Source of the DNA: Chloroflexota bacterium
GTDB lineage: Bacteria > Chloroflexota > UBA11872 > VXNJ01
Length of the DNA stretch: 64,000 nt
Assembly (NCBI GenBank): GCA_009840625.1
Contig: VXNJ01000001.1
Location: forward strand, 720,183-784,182
Direction: 5' to 3'
Part shown: one piece after another, positions 26,775-35,472 of the stretch
Layout: each line of letters begins with the position of its first letter
Numbering within the stretch: the first letter of the stretch is position 1
Position numbers and translations under genes: made by a program
Notes under the pieces: generated by a model
Database searches by the model: none
The model's input: the letters and a program-made list of their open reading frames with translations, nothing else
What the model was told of the DNA's origin: nothing

Positions 26775-27269
26775 GTGGCCGCTGTCCGGGTGCGCGATTG
26801 GGGTTGGTGCGCGGTCTCGGCCAGCACCGCCGGGGTATGTGGCGCGGTCATCGGGGCCGATGACAAGCGTGCGGCCGTGAGCAGCGTCGAAATGGCCCTC
26901 GCGAGTCGGATTCCGAGTCCCGCCAACGCGCGCCGCGGGCTTGCAGCGCTCGAGTCCCGGCTGCGCGGGAGTCGGGACGAGCCAGTAAAGCTGGATTTGG
27001 CAGGCACCGAGTTTCAACGCGAAGTGTGGCGCGCCCTCGCCAAGATCGAATCGGGCGAAACGGTAACTTACGGGGGCTTGGCGGACCGGATTGGAAGGAC
27101 CCGTACTAGCGCCCGCGCGGTGGGATCTGCGGTCGGGGCTAACCCGGTTCCGGTGCTCGTCCCCTGCCACCGGGTGCTGCCGGCCGGCGGCGGCACCGGC
27201 AATTACCGCCTCGGGCCGGCCCTCAAGCACAAGCTGCTGGCCGCCGAACGCGGCGGGCGGGCTCCCTGA
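26775..27269 (+). CDS. ogt: Methylated-DNA-protein-cysteine methyltransferase
   Basis: A 164-residue alkyltransferase that moves methyl groups from O6-methylguanine to its own cysteine. The acceptor is Cys131 in VLVPCHRVL; the DNA-binding helix-turn-helix TVTYGGLADRIGRTRTSARAVGSA and the arginine finger are intact. Start is GTG at 26775. It follows the MoxR gene by 65 bp. The N-terminal domain is shorter and less conserved than in E. coli Ogt. Confidence 0.93.
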   Translation: MAAVRVRDWGWCAVSASTAGVCGAVIGADDKRAAVSSVEMALASRIPSPANARRGLAALESRLRGSRDEPVKLDLAGTEFQREVWRALAKIESGETVTYGGLADRIGRTRTSARAVGSAVGANPVPVLVPCHRVLPAGGGTGNYRLGPALKHKLLAAERGGRAP

Positions 27270-27294
27270 TACATGGCAGCGAACGCCGTGGCCG

Positions 27295-28170
27295 TCAGTC
27301 GCCGGTGCCCAGGCTGACGTCCAGTGCCGGCGCCGAATGGGTTATCGCGCCGACCGAGACGTAATCGACGCCGCTGGCGGCAACCGCGGCGACGTTTTCC
27401 AGGGTCACCCCGCCGGATGCTTCGAGTTCGCAGCGGCCAGCGACCAAATCCACCATCTCCGCCAGGCGATCGGGGGTCATGTTGTCGAGCAGTACCATGC
27501 CGACGCCGCATTCGAGACATTCCCGGACCTGAGTCGGTGTATCGCATTCGATCTCGATCTGGCCGGGCGACCAGCCGGTTCGCGCCAGGGCATCGACCGC
27601 GGCCCTGATCGAACCGGCGGCGGCGATGTGGTTGTCCTTCACCAGCACCGCGTCGAAAAGTCCGATGCGGTGATTGTGCCCGCCGCCGCAACGGACCGCG
27701 TACTTGTCCAGGTAGCGGGTGCCCAACCCTGTCTTGCGGGTGTCGAGCAACTTGGCATTGCTGCCCGCGATCGCCGCAACGAACCGCGACGTCAGCGTCG
27801 CGATGCCACTTAGCCGTCCCAGCAGATTCAATGCCACCCGCTCGCCTTCGAGGATCGAACGAACCGAACCTGAGACCTCGAGCAGGACATCGCCGGTCCG
27901 CAGTCGCGATCCCTCGGGAGTCGGCAGCCCAATCTCGAGATCCGGGTCGTGGGTCAGCAGCAGTGCCGCCGCCAACGGCGCGCCGGCCAGAACCCCGCCG
28001 CGCTTGGCGCGGACCTTGAAGGAGTCCCTCTGGTCGCGCCGGAACACCGCTGCCGAAGTCACGTCGCCGGAGCCTATGTCCTCGGCCAGGACGAGTTCAA
28101 GGAATGAAATGACCGGGCCCGGGTCCAGCCCGCAGGCGCGGACATGAGCAGCTGCGTCCGGCACGGTCAC
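27295..28170 (-). CDS. nadC: Nicotinate-nucleotide pyrophosphorylase (carboxylating)
   Basis: A 291-residue quinolinate phosphoribosyltransferase, third enzyme of de novo NAD synthesis. Recognisable blocks are EDIGSGDVTSAAVF, GERVALNLLGRLSGIATLT, LLDTRKTGLGTRYLDKYAVRCGG (catalytic Arg and Lys), IEIECDTPTQVRECL, and the phosphate-binding ASGGVTLENVAAVAASGVDYVSVGAIT. It overlaps nadB by 4 bp. nadA is not next to it, unlike many nadA-nadB-nadC operons. Confidence 0.96.
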   Translation of the reverse strand: MTVPDAAAHVRACGLDPGPVISFLELVLAEDIGSGDVTSAAVFRRDQRDSFKVRAKRGGVLAGAPLAAALLLTHDPDLEIGLPTPEGSRLRTGDVLLEVSGSVRSILEGERVALNLLGRLSGIATLTSRFVAAIAGSNAKLLDTRKTGLGTRYLDKYAVRCGGGHNHRIGLFDAVLVKDNHIAAAGSIRAAVDALARTGWSPGQIEIECDTPTQVRECLECGVGMVLLDNMTPDRLAEMVDLVAGRCELEASGGVTLENVAAVAASGVDYVSVGAITHSAPALDVSLGTGD

Positions 28171-29741
28171 CCGGCCTTCCGGGCAAGGCGGTAGGAGTTG
28201 GCGACCGCCTGTCCCGGGTCGGTACCCGGGTGGTCGCTGCGGAAGTGGGTTCCGCGGCTCTCGGTGCGGTCCAGGGCGGCGCGGGCGGACATCATGCCGA
28301 CAACGGCAAGGTTGGCCGATTCCTGGTCGGCCCGGTCCGTTGCCGCCGGGCGGGCGGCCATGCGGGCCAATTCGGCCGAGGCCCTGGCCAGGCCGTCGCC
28401 GCTCCGGAATATCCCGACATCACGCCACATCACCTCCTGCAAGCGGGGACGCTCAAAGTCCATCGGGCGGGCATCGACCGCGATCGGCCGGGCCGGTGTG
28501 AACTCCCAGCCCCGCCAGTCGGCGTCGCTGGTCACCAGTTCGGCAACGCGACGGGCGAACACCACCGCCTCAAGCAGCGAATTCGACGCAAGGCGGTTCG
28601 CGCCGTGGGCGCCGGTCGAGGCGGTTTCGCCGGCCGCGTAGAGACCGGGCAGACTGCTGCGACCAAAGTCGTCGGTACGTATCCCCCCAATCAGATAGTG
28701 GGCGACCGGCGACACCGGGACCGGCTCCCGGTCCATGTCGAGCCCGAATTCGTCTAGCGTCCGCCACAGCGCCGCGAACTGAACCGACGGCGGTCCGCCG
28801 GAAATTCCGCGGGCGTCGAGGAGGACGCCGCCGGGACCTGTTTGCAGCAATCGGCGGGCAATCGCGCGCGCCACCACGTCGCGGGGAGCCAGTTCGGCCC
28901 GCTCGTCGGCGCCGGCCAGGAATCTCCGTCCGGAGCGGTCGACGACCGTGGCCCCGGATCCGCGAAGGGCCTCCGAGAGGAGGTGCGCCGGACGGCCCGG
29001 CATGTCGAGCGCGGTCGGATGGAACTGCATGAATTCGAGATTGGTTACGACCGCGCCGGCGCGGAGCGCGGCCGCGATTCCGTCGCCGGTGGCGATCGAT
29101 GGGTTCGAGGTCCGCGCGTACAACCGGCCGGCGCCGCCGGTGGCCAGCACCGTTACCGGCGCCCGGCATTCGAATTGCTCGCCGCTTTCGGTAGCCAGCA
29201 CGCGCGCGCCGCGGCAGCGCCCGCCTTCGACCAGCAGATCCAGCATCTGGGCGTTTTCGATGATCTCGATAGCGCTGGAACGCGCGGCCGCCGATAGCGC
29301 GGTCTGGATGGCGAGCCCGGTGGCGGCGCCGCCGGAATGCAGGATGCGCGGCACCGAATGGGCCGCTTCCAAGCCTCGCGCCAGCTGGTCGCCGTGGGTA
29401 TCGAAAGAGACTCCGTGCGCGATTAGCTCGGTTATGGCGTCACGAGCGCTGTTGACCAGGGCGCGGACCGCAGAGCGATTTGAGATTGCGGCCCCGACGC
29501 TGATCGTGTCCTGGAAGTGTCGGTCGGGCGAATCGTCGGTGCCGAGCGCGGCCGCGATTCCCCCCTGGGCGTAATAAGTGTTGGATTCGTCAATCGTGGC
29601 CTTGGTGATAATCAAGACACGCAGGTGGGGTGCCGAGGCCAGCGCCGCCACCAACCCGGCCAGGCCAGTGCCTACGATCAGCAGATCGCATTCGCGCATT
29701 TGCTGGACAGGTCGATTGGTCTGTGAATCTTCGGCTGGCAT
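28167..29741 (-). CDS. nadB: L-aspartate oxidase
   Basis: A 524-residue flavoprotein that oxidises L-aspartate to iminoaspartate for quinolinate synthase. The FAD fingerprint is CDLLIVGTGLAGLVAALASA (about residue 18-37); the active-site region includes NTYYAQGGIAAALG, HFQDTISVGA, and THGDQLARGLEAAHSVPRIL; the late FAD motif is GLYAAGETASTGAHGANRLA. An internal ATG at 29699 would drop 14 residues and also fits the family start. It is translationally coupled to nadC and divergent from the MoxR operon at 29807. Confidence 0.95.
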   Translation of the reverse strand: MPAEDSQTNRPVQQMRECDLLIVGTGLAGLVAALASAPHLRVLIITKATIDESNTYYAQGGIAAALGTDDSPDRHFQDTISVGAAISNRSAVRALVNSARDAITELIAHGVSFDTHGDQLARGLEAAHSVPRILHSGGAATGLAIQTALSAAARSSAIEIIENAQMLDLLVEGGRCRGARVLATESGEQFECRAPVTVLATGGAGRLYARTSNPSIATGDGIAAALRAGAVVTNLEFMQFHPTALDMPGRPAHLLSEALRGSGATVVDRSGRRFLAGADERAELAPRDVVARAIARRLLQTGPGGVLLDARGISGGPPSVQFAALWRTLDEFGLDMDREPVPVSPVAHYLIGGIRTDDFGRSSLPGLYAAGETASTGAHGANRLASNSLLEAVVFARRVAELVTSDADWRGWEFTPARPIAVDARPMDFERPRLQEVMWRDVGIFRSGDGLARASAELARMAARPAATDRADQESANLAVVGMMSARAALDRTESRGTHFRSDHPGTDPGQAVANSYRLARKAG

Positions 29742-29767
29742 CGCTCAGGCATCGCGCGCAGTTCGAC

Positions 29768-29782
29768 CCCCAACCATTGGGG
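29768..29782. promoter_or_regulatory. Short palindrome between nadB and moxR operon
   Basis: CCCCAA, CCA, TTGGGG is a perfect 6-bp inverted repeat with a 3-bp centre in the 65-bp gap between the divergent nadB and MoxR genes. It could be an operator shared by both directions or a small leader hairpin. It does not look like the known NrtR or NiaR sites. Confidence 0.3.
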
Positions 29783-29806
29783 TTTCCCGCACACGAGAGT
29801 GCAACA

Positions 29807-30766
29807 TTGAATCCGCAACATTTTCAGCTTTTCGCTGAACGCGTCACCGACAACGTTTCCAAGGTGGTGATCGGCAAGCGCGCAGAAATCGAGCGCGTGC
29901 TGATCGCGCTGCTCTGCCGCGGCCACGTCCTGCTGGAGGACGTTCCCGGGACCGGCAAGACGATGTTTGCGCGCGCGCTGGCGGTATCGCTCGGCGGGAA
30001 CTTCGCCCGCATCCAATTCACCCCGGACCTGCTGCCCAACGACATCACCGGAGTGGCGGTGTTTGACTCGGCGAACCTGCGGTTCGACTATCGGCCCGGT
30101 CCAGTGTTTACCAACGTCCTGCTGGCCGATGAAATCAACCGGGCAACGCCGCGAACCCAGGCGGCGATGCTCGAGTGCATGGGCGAGCGACAGATTTCGA
30201 TCGAGGGCCAGACCCGACCACTGCCCGACCCGTTCATGGTGCTGGCCACCCAGAATCCGGTCGAGTTCGAGGGGACGTTCCCCCTCCCCGAAGCCCAGCT
30301 GGACCGTTTCTTCATGCGCACCGCGCTCGGCTATCCGCAGCCTTCCGAAGAGGTTTCGATCCTCTACAGCCAGCGCTCCGGCCACCCGATCGAATCGCTG
30401 TCGGCGGTCGCCGAGCTGGACGAGCTCAAATCACTTCAGGACCAGGTGGGTCAGGTCCATGTCGAGGATTCGGTGGCCGACTACCTCGTCGGGCTAATCA
30501 ACATGGTGCGCGCCCACCCGGCGGTATCGATCGGCGCCAGCACCCGCGCTGCGCTGGCCCTGTTCCAGGCCGCCCAGGCCAAGGCGGTCCTCTCCGGCGA
30601 GAACTTCGCTACCCCGGACGACGTCAAGGAAATCGCGCCGTTCATCCTCACTCACCGACTGTTGCTCGAACCGGATTCGGTCGTGCGCGGGGTCACCCCG
30701 GCCCAGGTAGTCGACCAGGTCCTGGGGACCGCGGAAGTCGAACTGGCGCCGGCCGCCGCCTCGTGA
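29807..30766 (+). CDS. MoxR-family AAA+ ATPase, first gene of MoxR-DUF58-DUF4129 operon
   Basis: A 319-residue MoxR ATPase with Walker A LLEDVPGTGKTMFAR, RIQFTPDLLPNDITGV, Walker B VLLADEINRATPRTQ and sensor [20 protein letters not shown]. The TTG at 29807 is chosen because GAGAG lies seven bases upstream and the protein then begins like other MoxR proteins; the frame is open farther upstream but overlaps nadB. Its stop overlaps the DUF58 start by 4 bp. It acts with the DUF58 protein at the membrane face. Confidence 0.92.
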   Translation: MNPQHFQLFAERVTDNVSKVVIGKRAEIERVLIALLCRGHVLLEDVPGTGKTMFARALAVSLGGNFARIQFTPDLLPNDITGVAVFDSANLRFDYRPGPVFTNVLLADEINRATPRTQAAMLECMGERQISIEGQTRPLPDPFMVLATQNPVEFEGTFPLPEAQLDRFFMRTALGYPQPSEEVSILYSQRSGHPIESLSAVAELDELKSLQDQVGQVHVEDSVADYLVGLINMVRAHPAVSIGASTRAALALFQAAQAKAVLSGENFATPDDVKEIAPFILTHRLLLEPDSVVRGVTPAQVVDQVLGTAEVELAPAAAS

Positions 30767-31998
30767 TCACCGCGGTCTTCGTGGCCCTGGCCCTCGCGGT
30801 CGTGGCCCTGGCCTCGCGGCTGTCGGATTTCTTCCTGCTGGCCTACCTTTTCATCGGCCTGTACCTGGCCAATCTGGCCTGGATTCGGCTGGCCGGGCCC
30901 GGTCTGCGGGTTCGACGCGAATTCCAGAAGCGTTCATTCCTGGGAGAGAGCTCAACCGTCGAACTGGTGGTCGAAAACCGCAACTGGCTGCCGGTCCCAT
31001 GGCTGAACCTGAACGAGCAGATCCCGGTGGAACTGGGGCACCGCGACGCCTTGAACCTGGCCGTGGCGCTGCCGCCGCGGGCGGAACGGCGCTACCGCTA
31101 CGAAATCACCGGCGGGCAGCGCGGCGTCTATCTGCTCGGTCCGCTGGAAATCTCCTACGGCGACGTGTTCGGAATCCACCGCCGCGAAGCCAGAATCCGC
31201 GAAGGCGAACGCAAGTACGTTTACCCGCGAATCATCCCGATTCCCGATCTGGGCCTGCCGTCGACGACGCCAATGGGGACCGAACGGTCGGCGGTGCGCA
31301 TTTACGAAGACCCGAGCCGGGTGGCGGGGGTACGCGAGTACACACCCTCCGACAGCCCGAGGCTGATCAACTGGAAGGCGTCGGCGGCGCGCGGGCAACT
31401 CCTTGTCCGGCAGCTGCAACCCGCCGTCAGCCATGAGGTCCTTATTGTCGTGGACCTAAATCCGAACGAGTATTCCAGCGGTTGGGCGCCGTACGCCAGC
31501 GAGCTTTCGATTACCGGGGCGGCGTCGTTTGCCAACAATCTGATCGAGCGCCGCCAGGCGGTCGGCCTGATCGTAAACGGACTAGACCGGAACGAAGAGA
31601 TCTCAAGACCGGCCGCCCAGCTGGCCATGCGCACCCGCCAGTTGCGCAACCCCAGCGTCCCCATCGGGCGCGGACGGCGCCACCTGATGGGAATCCTGGA
31701 GATGCTGGCGAGGTCGGCGATGCTGCCGCGCGCTGATTTTTCAGCCCAAGTCCGCAACCACCTGGCGCGGCTGAGTTTCGGCTCCACGATAGTCATGTTT
31801 GCCGGGGGCCGAACCAACCATTTGCCGATGCTTAAGCGCATGCAGCGCCAGGGTCACAAGGTGATGGTCATCTATTCCGACCCCGAACACGCCGCTGCGG
31901 CCCAGGCCAAGGCCAGCAGCGTCGCAATCAACGCGTTTGTGGCCACCGACCGGGAGGACTATGCAAATTGGGGCCGCCGGCTCCGGCCGGCTTCTTGA
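30763..31998 (+). CDS. DUF58 domain protein (VWA-like partner of MoxR)
   Basis: A 411-residue membrane-anchored protein. Two hydrophobic helices fill about residues 2-40, a beta-rich domain follows, and the DUF58 block is seen at RVAGVREYTPSDSPRLINWKA with the conserved aspartate in VLIVVDLNPNE, characteristic of VWA-like folds. Start is GTG overlapping the MoxR TGA. DUF58 proteins pair with MoxR ATPases in many bacteria, possibly in envelope stress or protein assembly. The end overlaps the next gene by 38 bp. Confidence 0.9.
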   Translation: MITAVFVALALAVVALASRLSDFFLLAYLFIGLYLANLAWIRLAGPGLRVRREFQKRSFLGESSTVELVVENRNWLPVPWLNLNEQIPVELGHRDALNLAVALPPRAERRYRYEITGGQRGVYLLGPLEISYGDVFGIHRREARIREGERKYVYPRIIPIPDLGLPSTTPMGTERSAVRIYEDPSRVAGVREYTPSDSPRLINWKASAARGQLLVRQLQPAVSHEVLIVVDLNPNEYSSGWAPYASELSITGAASFANNLIERRQAVGLIVNGLDRNEEISRPAAQLAMRTRQLRNPSVPIGRGRRHLMGILEMLARSAMLPRADFSAQVRNHLARLSFGSTIVMFAGGRTNHLPMLKRMQRQGHKVMVIYSDPEHAAAAQAKASSVAINAFVATDREDYANWGRRLRPAS

Positions 31999-33577
31999 AC
32001 GTTACGCCCTAAGCGCGCTGCTGGTGGCCCTAGTCGCCACCTTCATGATCAACTTCGCGTTCTTGAGTTGGCAGTTCACCAGCGAACCGGTTTTCGCTTT
32101 CACCACCGCCATTACGACGGTGGCTATTTTTGGCCTGCGCCTGCACATGACCGCCATTGCCGACCGCGACGTGCGAGCGCCGGTCACCTGGCGGGACTGG
32201 ATGGGTTTCACTCTGCCGGCGATGGCGGTAATTCGGATCCTGACCGGCGCATTCGTGGGCCTGGATCCCGGCGCCGGATTCGATCCATTGTTCGCCGGAT
32301 TGCGGGACATCCTCTTTTCGCTCGAGTCGCTGGTGCTCTTCGGCGCCCTCTCGGCGGCATGGTTCACCGCCGCGGCCATGGCCGATTCGGTCAATTCACT
32401 CTGCTACGTGGAAGACAAGAGCCCGCCGCCGCGCGATACCGCCGATTTCTACACCTGGCAGGCGATGCGCGCGCTCGTCATTCCACGTAACCAGGCGGTC
32501 GAACGAATACGCGTCGGAGCGCTGATCGGGGCGATCCTGGTCGCGACGATTGCCGCCATATTGATTCTTCTGCCGACCGCGCTGCGCGGCGAGGGTGCGG
32601 CGGTCATACAACGGGCCGTGCAGCTCCCGGTTGTATTCGCCTATTTCCTATTCATGTTCGCGACTCTGAGCTTTGCCAATTACGCCCGCAACAGGGCCGG
32701 CTGGAGCGAGGCCGGCACCCACGTGTCGGACGCGGTCGCCCCGGTTTGGCTGCGGACGAGCGCGTTGGTAATCGGCCTCGGCCTGCTGGTCGCCAGCTTG
32801 CTGCCGGCGTTCTTCATTCCCAACATGGAATATTTCGGCGGTTACCTGCTCAAGGGCGTGGTGATCGCCTGGCAGATCGTCACCCTCCCGGTATTCCTGG
32901 TGATGGCCGTGCTAAGTTTCCTGGCATCGCTGATATTCGGACAAATCGACGATGCCCTGGTCACCGACACCGCGCGCGGCGAGGTGCAGATGTTCGGCCA
33001 GACCGTCGATTCGATCACGTACACCTACATGCAGGGACTTTTCGTGTTTACCCTGCTGACCGTCGCGCTTTATTTCATCTATCGTCGCGCGTTTGCCACC
33101 GGTCGGCCCGGCCGCGGGTCCCGCTACATGGATTTCTTCCAAATGCTGCTGGGTTTCCTGTGGTCCCTGCTGCGTTCGCTGGCGGTCGCGCCCTATGCGC
33201 TTGGTAAGGCCGGCGCGAAGGTAGTGGCCGAAAAGATTGCGGCGGCCCAGTCGCGGAACGTCCCCAGCGCCGCGCCGCTGCCGGCGACCAACCTTGACCG
33301 GCTCTGGGAAGCGTTCGCCGAAGTCATCGCCGCCGCCGAGCGGGTGCAGGTGTTCCGGCCGCCAAGCCTGACGGCGCGGGAATTCGGGCAGCGGCTGATC
33401 GATCAGTTGGGGATCGAACCCGAACCGGTGGCCGCGGCGGCGGACGCGTTCAATAGGGCACGCTACGACCCGCTGCAAGTGTCCGCCGCCGCGGTCGAGG
33501 ACATGCGGGTCTTGCGCGACCAAATCTGCGGCGCGATCGAAACGCGCCGCGGGGAATCGGCGGGGCCGGAAGACTAG
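31961..33577 (+). CDS. Multi-pass membrane protein with C-terminal DUF4129-like domain
   Basis: A 538-residue membrane protein starting at ATG behind GGGAGG, inside the end of the DUF58 gene. Many hydrophobic segments occupy about residues 12-410; the soluble tail (about 440-530) has a DUF4129-like pattern (RVQVFRPPSLTAREFGQRL, then RARYDPLQVSAAAVEDM). DUF4129 domains normally accompany MoxR-DUF58-transglutaminase clusters. Here the transglutaminase domain itself is missing, so the cluster is reduced or the enzyme is encoded elsewhere. It overlaps the next gene tail to tail by 4 bp. Confidence 0.75.
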   Translation: MQIGAAGSGRLLERYALSALLVALVATFMINFAFLSWQFTSEPVFAFTTAITTVAIFGLRLHMTAIADRDVRAPVTWRDWMGFTLPAMAVIRILTGAFVGLDPGAGFDPLFAGLRDILFSLESLVLFGALSAAWFTAAAMADSVNSLCYVEDKSPPPRDTADFYTWQAMRALVIPRNQAVERIRVGALIGAILVATIAAILILLPTALRGEGAAVIQRAVQLPVVFAYFLFMFATLSFANYARNRAGWSEAGTHVSDAVAPVWLRTSALVIGLGLLVASLLPAFFIPNMEYFGGYLLKGVVIAWQIVTLPVFLVMAVLSFLASLIFGQIDDALVTDTARGEVQMFGQTVDSITYTYMQGLFVFTLLTVALYFIYRRAFATGRPGRGSRYMDFFQMLLGFLWSLLRSLAVAPYALGKAGAKVVAEKIAAAQSRNVPSAAPLPATNLDRLWEAFAEVIAAAERVQVFRPPSLTAREFGQRLIDQLGIEPEPVAAAADAFNRARYDPLQVSAAAVEDMRVLRDQICGAIETRRGESAGPED

Positions 33578-34104
33578 CGCTCGCCGCGCGGGCGGGCTCC
33601 GGTACGCCCCCGCTGGCCGCCCAGGTATCGCTCCAGGGTCGGATGCAGCGCACGGCGCTGGACGTCGGTCAGGTACAGCATCAGGCCGCGGCCGCTTCCG
33701 GACGGGTTCAGCCGGGCCCCGGCGGCGGTGTAGTGGTAGGAGGAGAATTCGCCCCACTCGCGCAGGCCGCCGGACCCGACCGCTACCCCCTCCTCGAAGA
33801 AGTGATAGCGCATCGGAAGCATGATCATCACCACCGTTCCCAGCAGGATCAGGAACGAATAGAGACCGTATTGGCTGGAATTGAGCGCATCCAGGCCCGG
33901 CAATGCCGCCACGCTGTTGATCGCCAGGATCCCGAGTACGTGCCAGCGCAGCACGAGAACGCGCTGCATGAATCCCAGGCGGATGTAGAAGACCTGGACG
34001 CCGCGGGCACGGGCCGCAAACGGATTGGCCAGGGTGACGAACGTGAACACGAGCAAGCCGCCGGCCGGCACGATGATCAATAGCGGTTGCACCGAATCGT
34101 CCAC
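33574..34104 (-). CDS. Small membrane protein, hypothetical
   Basis: About 176 residues from GTG 34104. Three hydrophobic helices (PLLIIVPAGGLLVFTFV, VLVLRWHVLGILAINSV, LYSFLILLGTVVMIML) are followed by a compact soluble domain with EEGVAVGSGGLREWGEFSSY, a pattern seen in small DUF5673-like proteins. An upstream ATG at 34188 would add 28 residues of unlikely composition (many Trp, Cys, Asn), so the shorter form is preferred. Function unknown. Confidence 0.65.
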   Translation of the reverse strand: MDDSVQPLLIIVPAGGLLVFTFVTLANPFAARARGVQVFYIRLGFMQRVLVLRWHVLGILAINSVAALPGLDALNSSQYGLYSFLILLGTVVMIMLPMRYHFFEEGVAVGSGGLREWGEFSSYHYTAAGARLNPSGSGRGLMLYLTDVQRRALHPTLERYLGGQRGRTGARPRGER

Positions 34105-34220
34105 GCAGGTCACCCGTCTGAAATTGGCGCGATTACCCCACCAATTGTGGCAACCTGACGCACCAATAGACTTGACGGGTAACCGCATGTCATTGAGTCT
34201 TCCGGGAGTTGATCGCCGCC

Positions 34221-34973
34221 ATGTCAGGACACTCCAAATGGTCGACGATCAAGCGCAAAAAGGGCGCCAATGACGCCAAGCGCGGCCAGATTTTCTCCAA
34301 GCTGGCGCGCGAGATCATGGTCGCCGCGCGCAGCGGCGGCGAGGTGATCGAAAACAACAACCGCCTGGCGATGGTGGTGCAGCGGGCCAGGGCCGTGAAC
34401 ATGCCCAACGCCAACATAGAGCGAGCGATCGCACGCGGTGCCGGAGGGGGCGACGCGGCCAACATGGAGGAGATTACGTACGCCGGTTACGCCTCCGGCG
34501 GCATCGCCCTGTTGATCGACGTGATCACCGACAACCGCAACCGCTCCGTGGCCCAAATCCGCAATACGCTGGAGGGCGCCGGCGGCCGGATGGCCGACAC
34601 CGCGTCAGTGGCGTGGCTGTTTGAAAACCAGGGGCAGATTCTGGTCGAGGCGGCCGGCCGGGACTTCGACGATGTCTTCGAGGCGGCGGTCGAGGCCGGC
34701 GCCGATGACGTTGAAGCGGCCGATGGCCAAATATCGATCCTGACCGGTCCCTCCGATCTGGATTCGGTGCGGCGTTCGCTGGTCGCGGGCGGACTCGAAG
34801 TCAAGCAGTCCGAACTGATCCGGGTCGCCACCAATCCGGTCGCGGCCTCGGACCGAGATTCCACCGCCCTGCTAAAGCTGATCGATGCCCTGGAAGAACT
34901 TGACGACGTGCGCCAGGTCGAATCAAACCTCGAGCTCTCCGACGAGCTGGTAGCTGATTTCGCCGCCGGCTGA
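34221..34973 (+). CDS. yebC: YebC/PmpR family protein
   Basis: A 250-residue YebC with the hallmark start MSGHSKWSTIKRKKGANDAK, then GKxFxKxxREI-like RGQIFSKLAREIMVAAR, and ITYAGYASGGIALLIDVITD. Long described as a transcription regulator, the family is now linked to translation of proline-rich stretches by the ribosome. The ATG at 34221 gives the standard N-terminus. It heads the yebC-ruvC-ruvA-ruvB series, an arrangement widely conserved in bacteria. Confidence 0.96.
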   Translation: MSGHSKWSTIKRKKGANDAKRGQIFSKLAREIMVAARSGGEVIENNNRLAMVVQRARAVNMPNANIERAIARGAGGGDAANMEEITYAGYASGGIALLIDVITDNRNRSVAQIRNTLEGAGGRMADTASVAWLFENQGQILVEAAGRDFDDVFEAAVEAGADDVEAADGQISILTGPSDLDSVRRSLVAGGLEVKQSELIRVATNPVAASDRDSTALLKLIDALEELDDVRQVESNLELSDELVADFAAG

Positions 34974-34977
34974 TGAC

Positions 34978-35472
34978 CTGACCCTGGGCATCGATCCGGG
35001 GACCGCCAACCTCGGCTGGGCGCTCGTCAGCGGCGACGCGCAGCCGAACCTAGTGGAGTGGGGAGTGATCCATTCACCACGGCGCAGCAGCCTGGGCGAA
35101 CGACTCGAAGCGATCGATAAGGGTCTGCGCCAGATCCTCGCCAGCCACCCGGTGACCGATCTGGCGATCGAACGGCAGGTGTTCGTCAAGAACGTGACCA
35201 ATGCCGCGTCGGTCTTCTGCGCTTGCGGGGTGATCATGCTGGCCGCCCACCAGAACGGGTTGCGGGTTGCCGAATACACGCCCACCCAGATCAAAGCGGC
35301 GGTGACCGGTTCGGGCAACGCCGGGAAGCGAGACGTTCAGGACTGGCTGACCAGGATCCTTGAGTGCAAGACTCCGATAACGCCCGATCACGCCGCCGAC
35401 GCGGCAGCGGCCGCTATCTGCCACATCCATAACCGCGACATTGAGCGCGGGCTCGGCCGCCGAATAGCGTGA
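34978..35472 (+). CDS. ruvC: Holliday junction resolvase RuvC, non-standard start
   Basis: The RuvC frame begins in the sequence with LTLGIDPGTANLGWALV; counted from CTG 34978 as Met the catalytic residues are D6, E65 (LAIERQVF), H138 and D141 (PDHAADAAAAA), the Thermus-like set. No ATG, GTG or TTG lies in frame before the first aspartate. The first conventional start, GTG 35053, would remove D6 and kill the enzyme. An ATG at 34973 overlaps the yebC stop in a typical TGATG coupling but is out of frame by one base. So either CTG is used, or one base was lost by mutation or assembly error. RuvC cuts Holliday junctions with RuvAB. Confidence 0.85.
   Translation: MTLGIDPGTANLGWALVSGDAQPNLVEWGVIHSPRRSSLGERLEAIDKGLRQILASHPVTDLAIERQVFVKNVTNAASVFCACGVIMLAAHQNGLRVAEYTPTQIKAAVTGSGNAGKRDVQDWLTRILECKTPITPDHAADAAAAAICHIHNRDIERGLGRRIA

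Noticed and set aside
35053-35472. Short RuvC starting at GTG 35053
   Set aside because: This form lacks GIDPG with the first catalytic aspartate, which is plainly encoded just upstream in the same frame.
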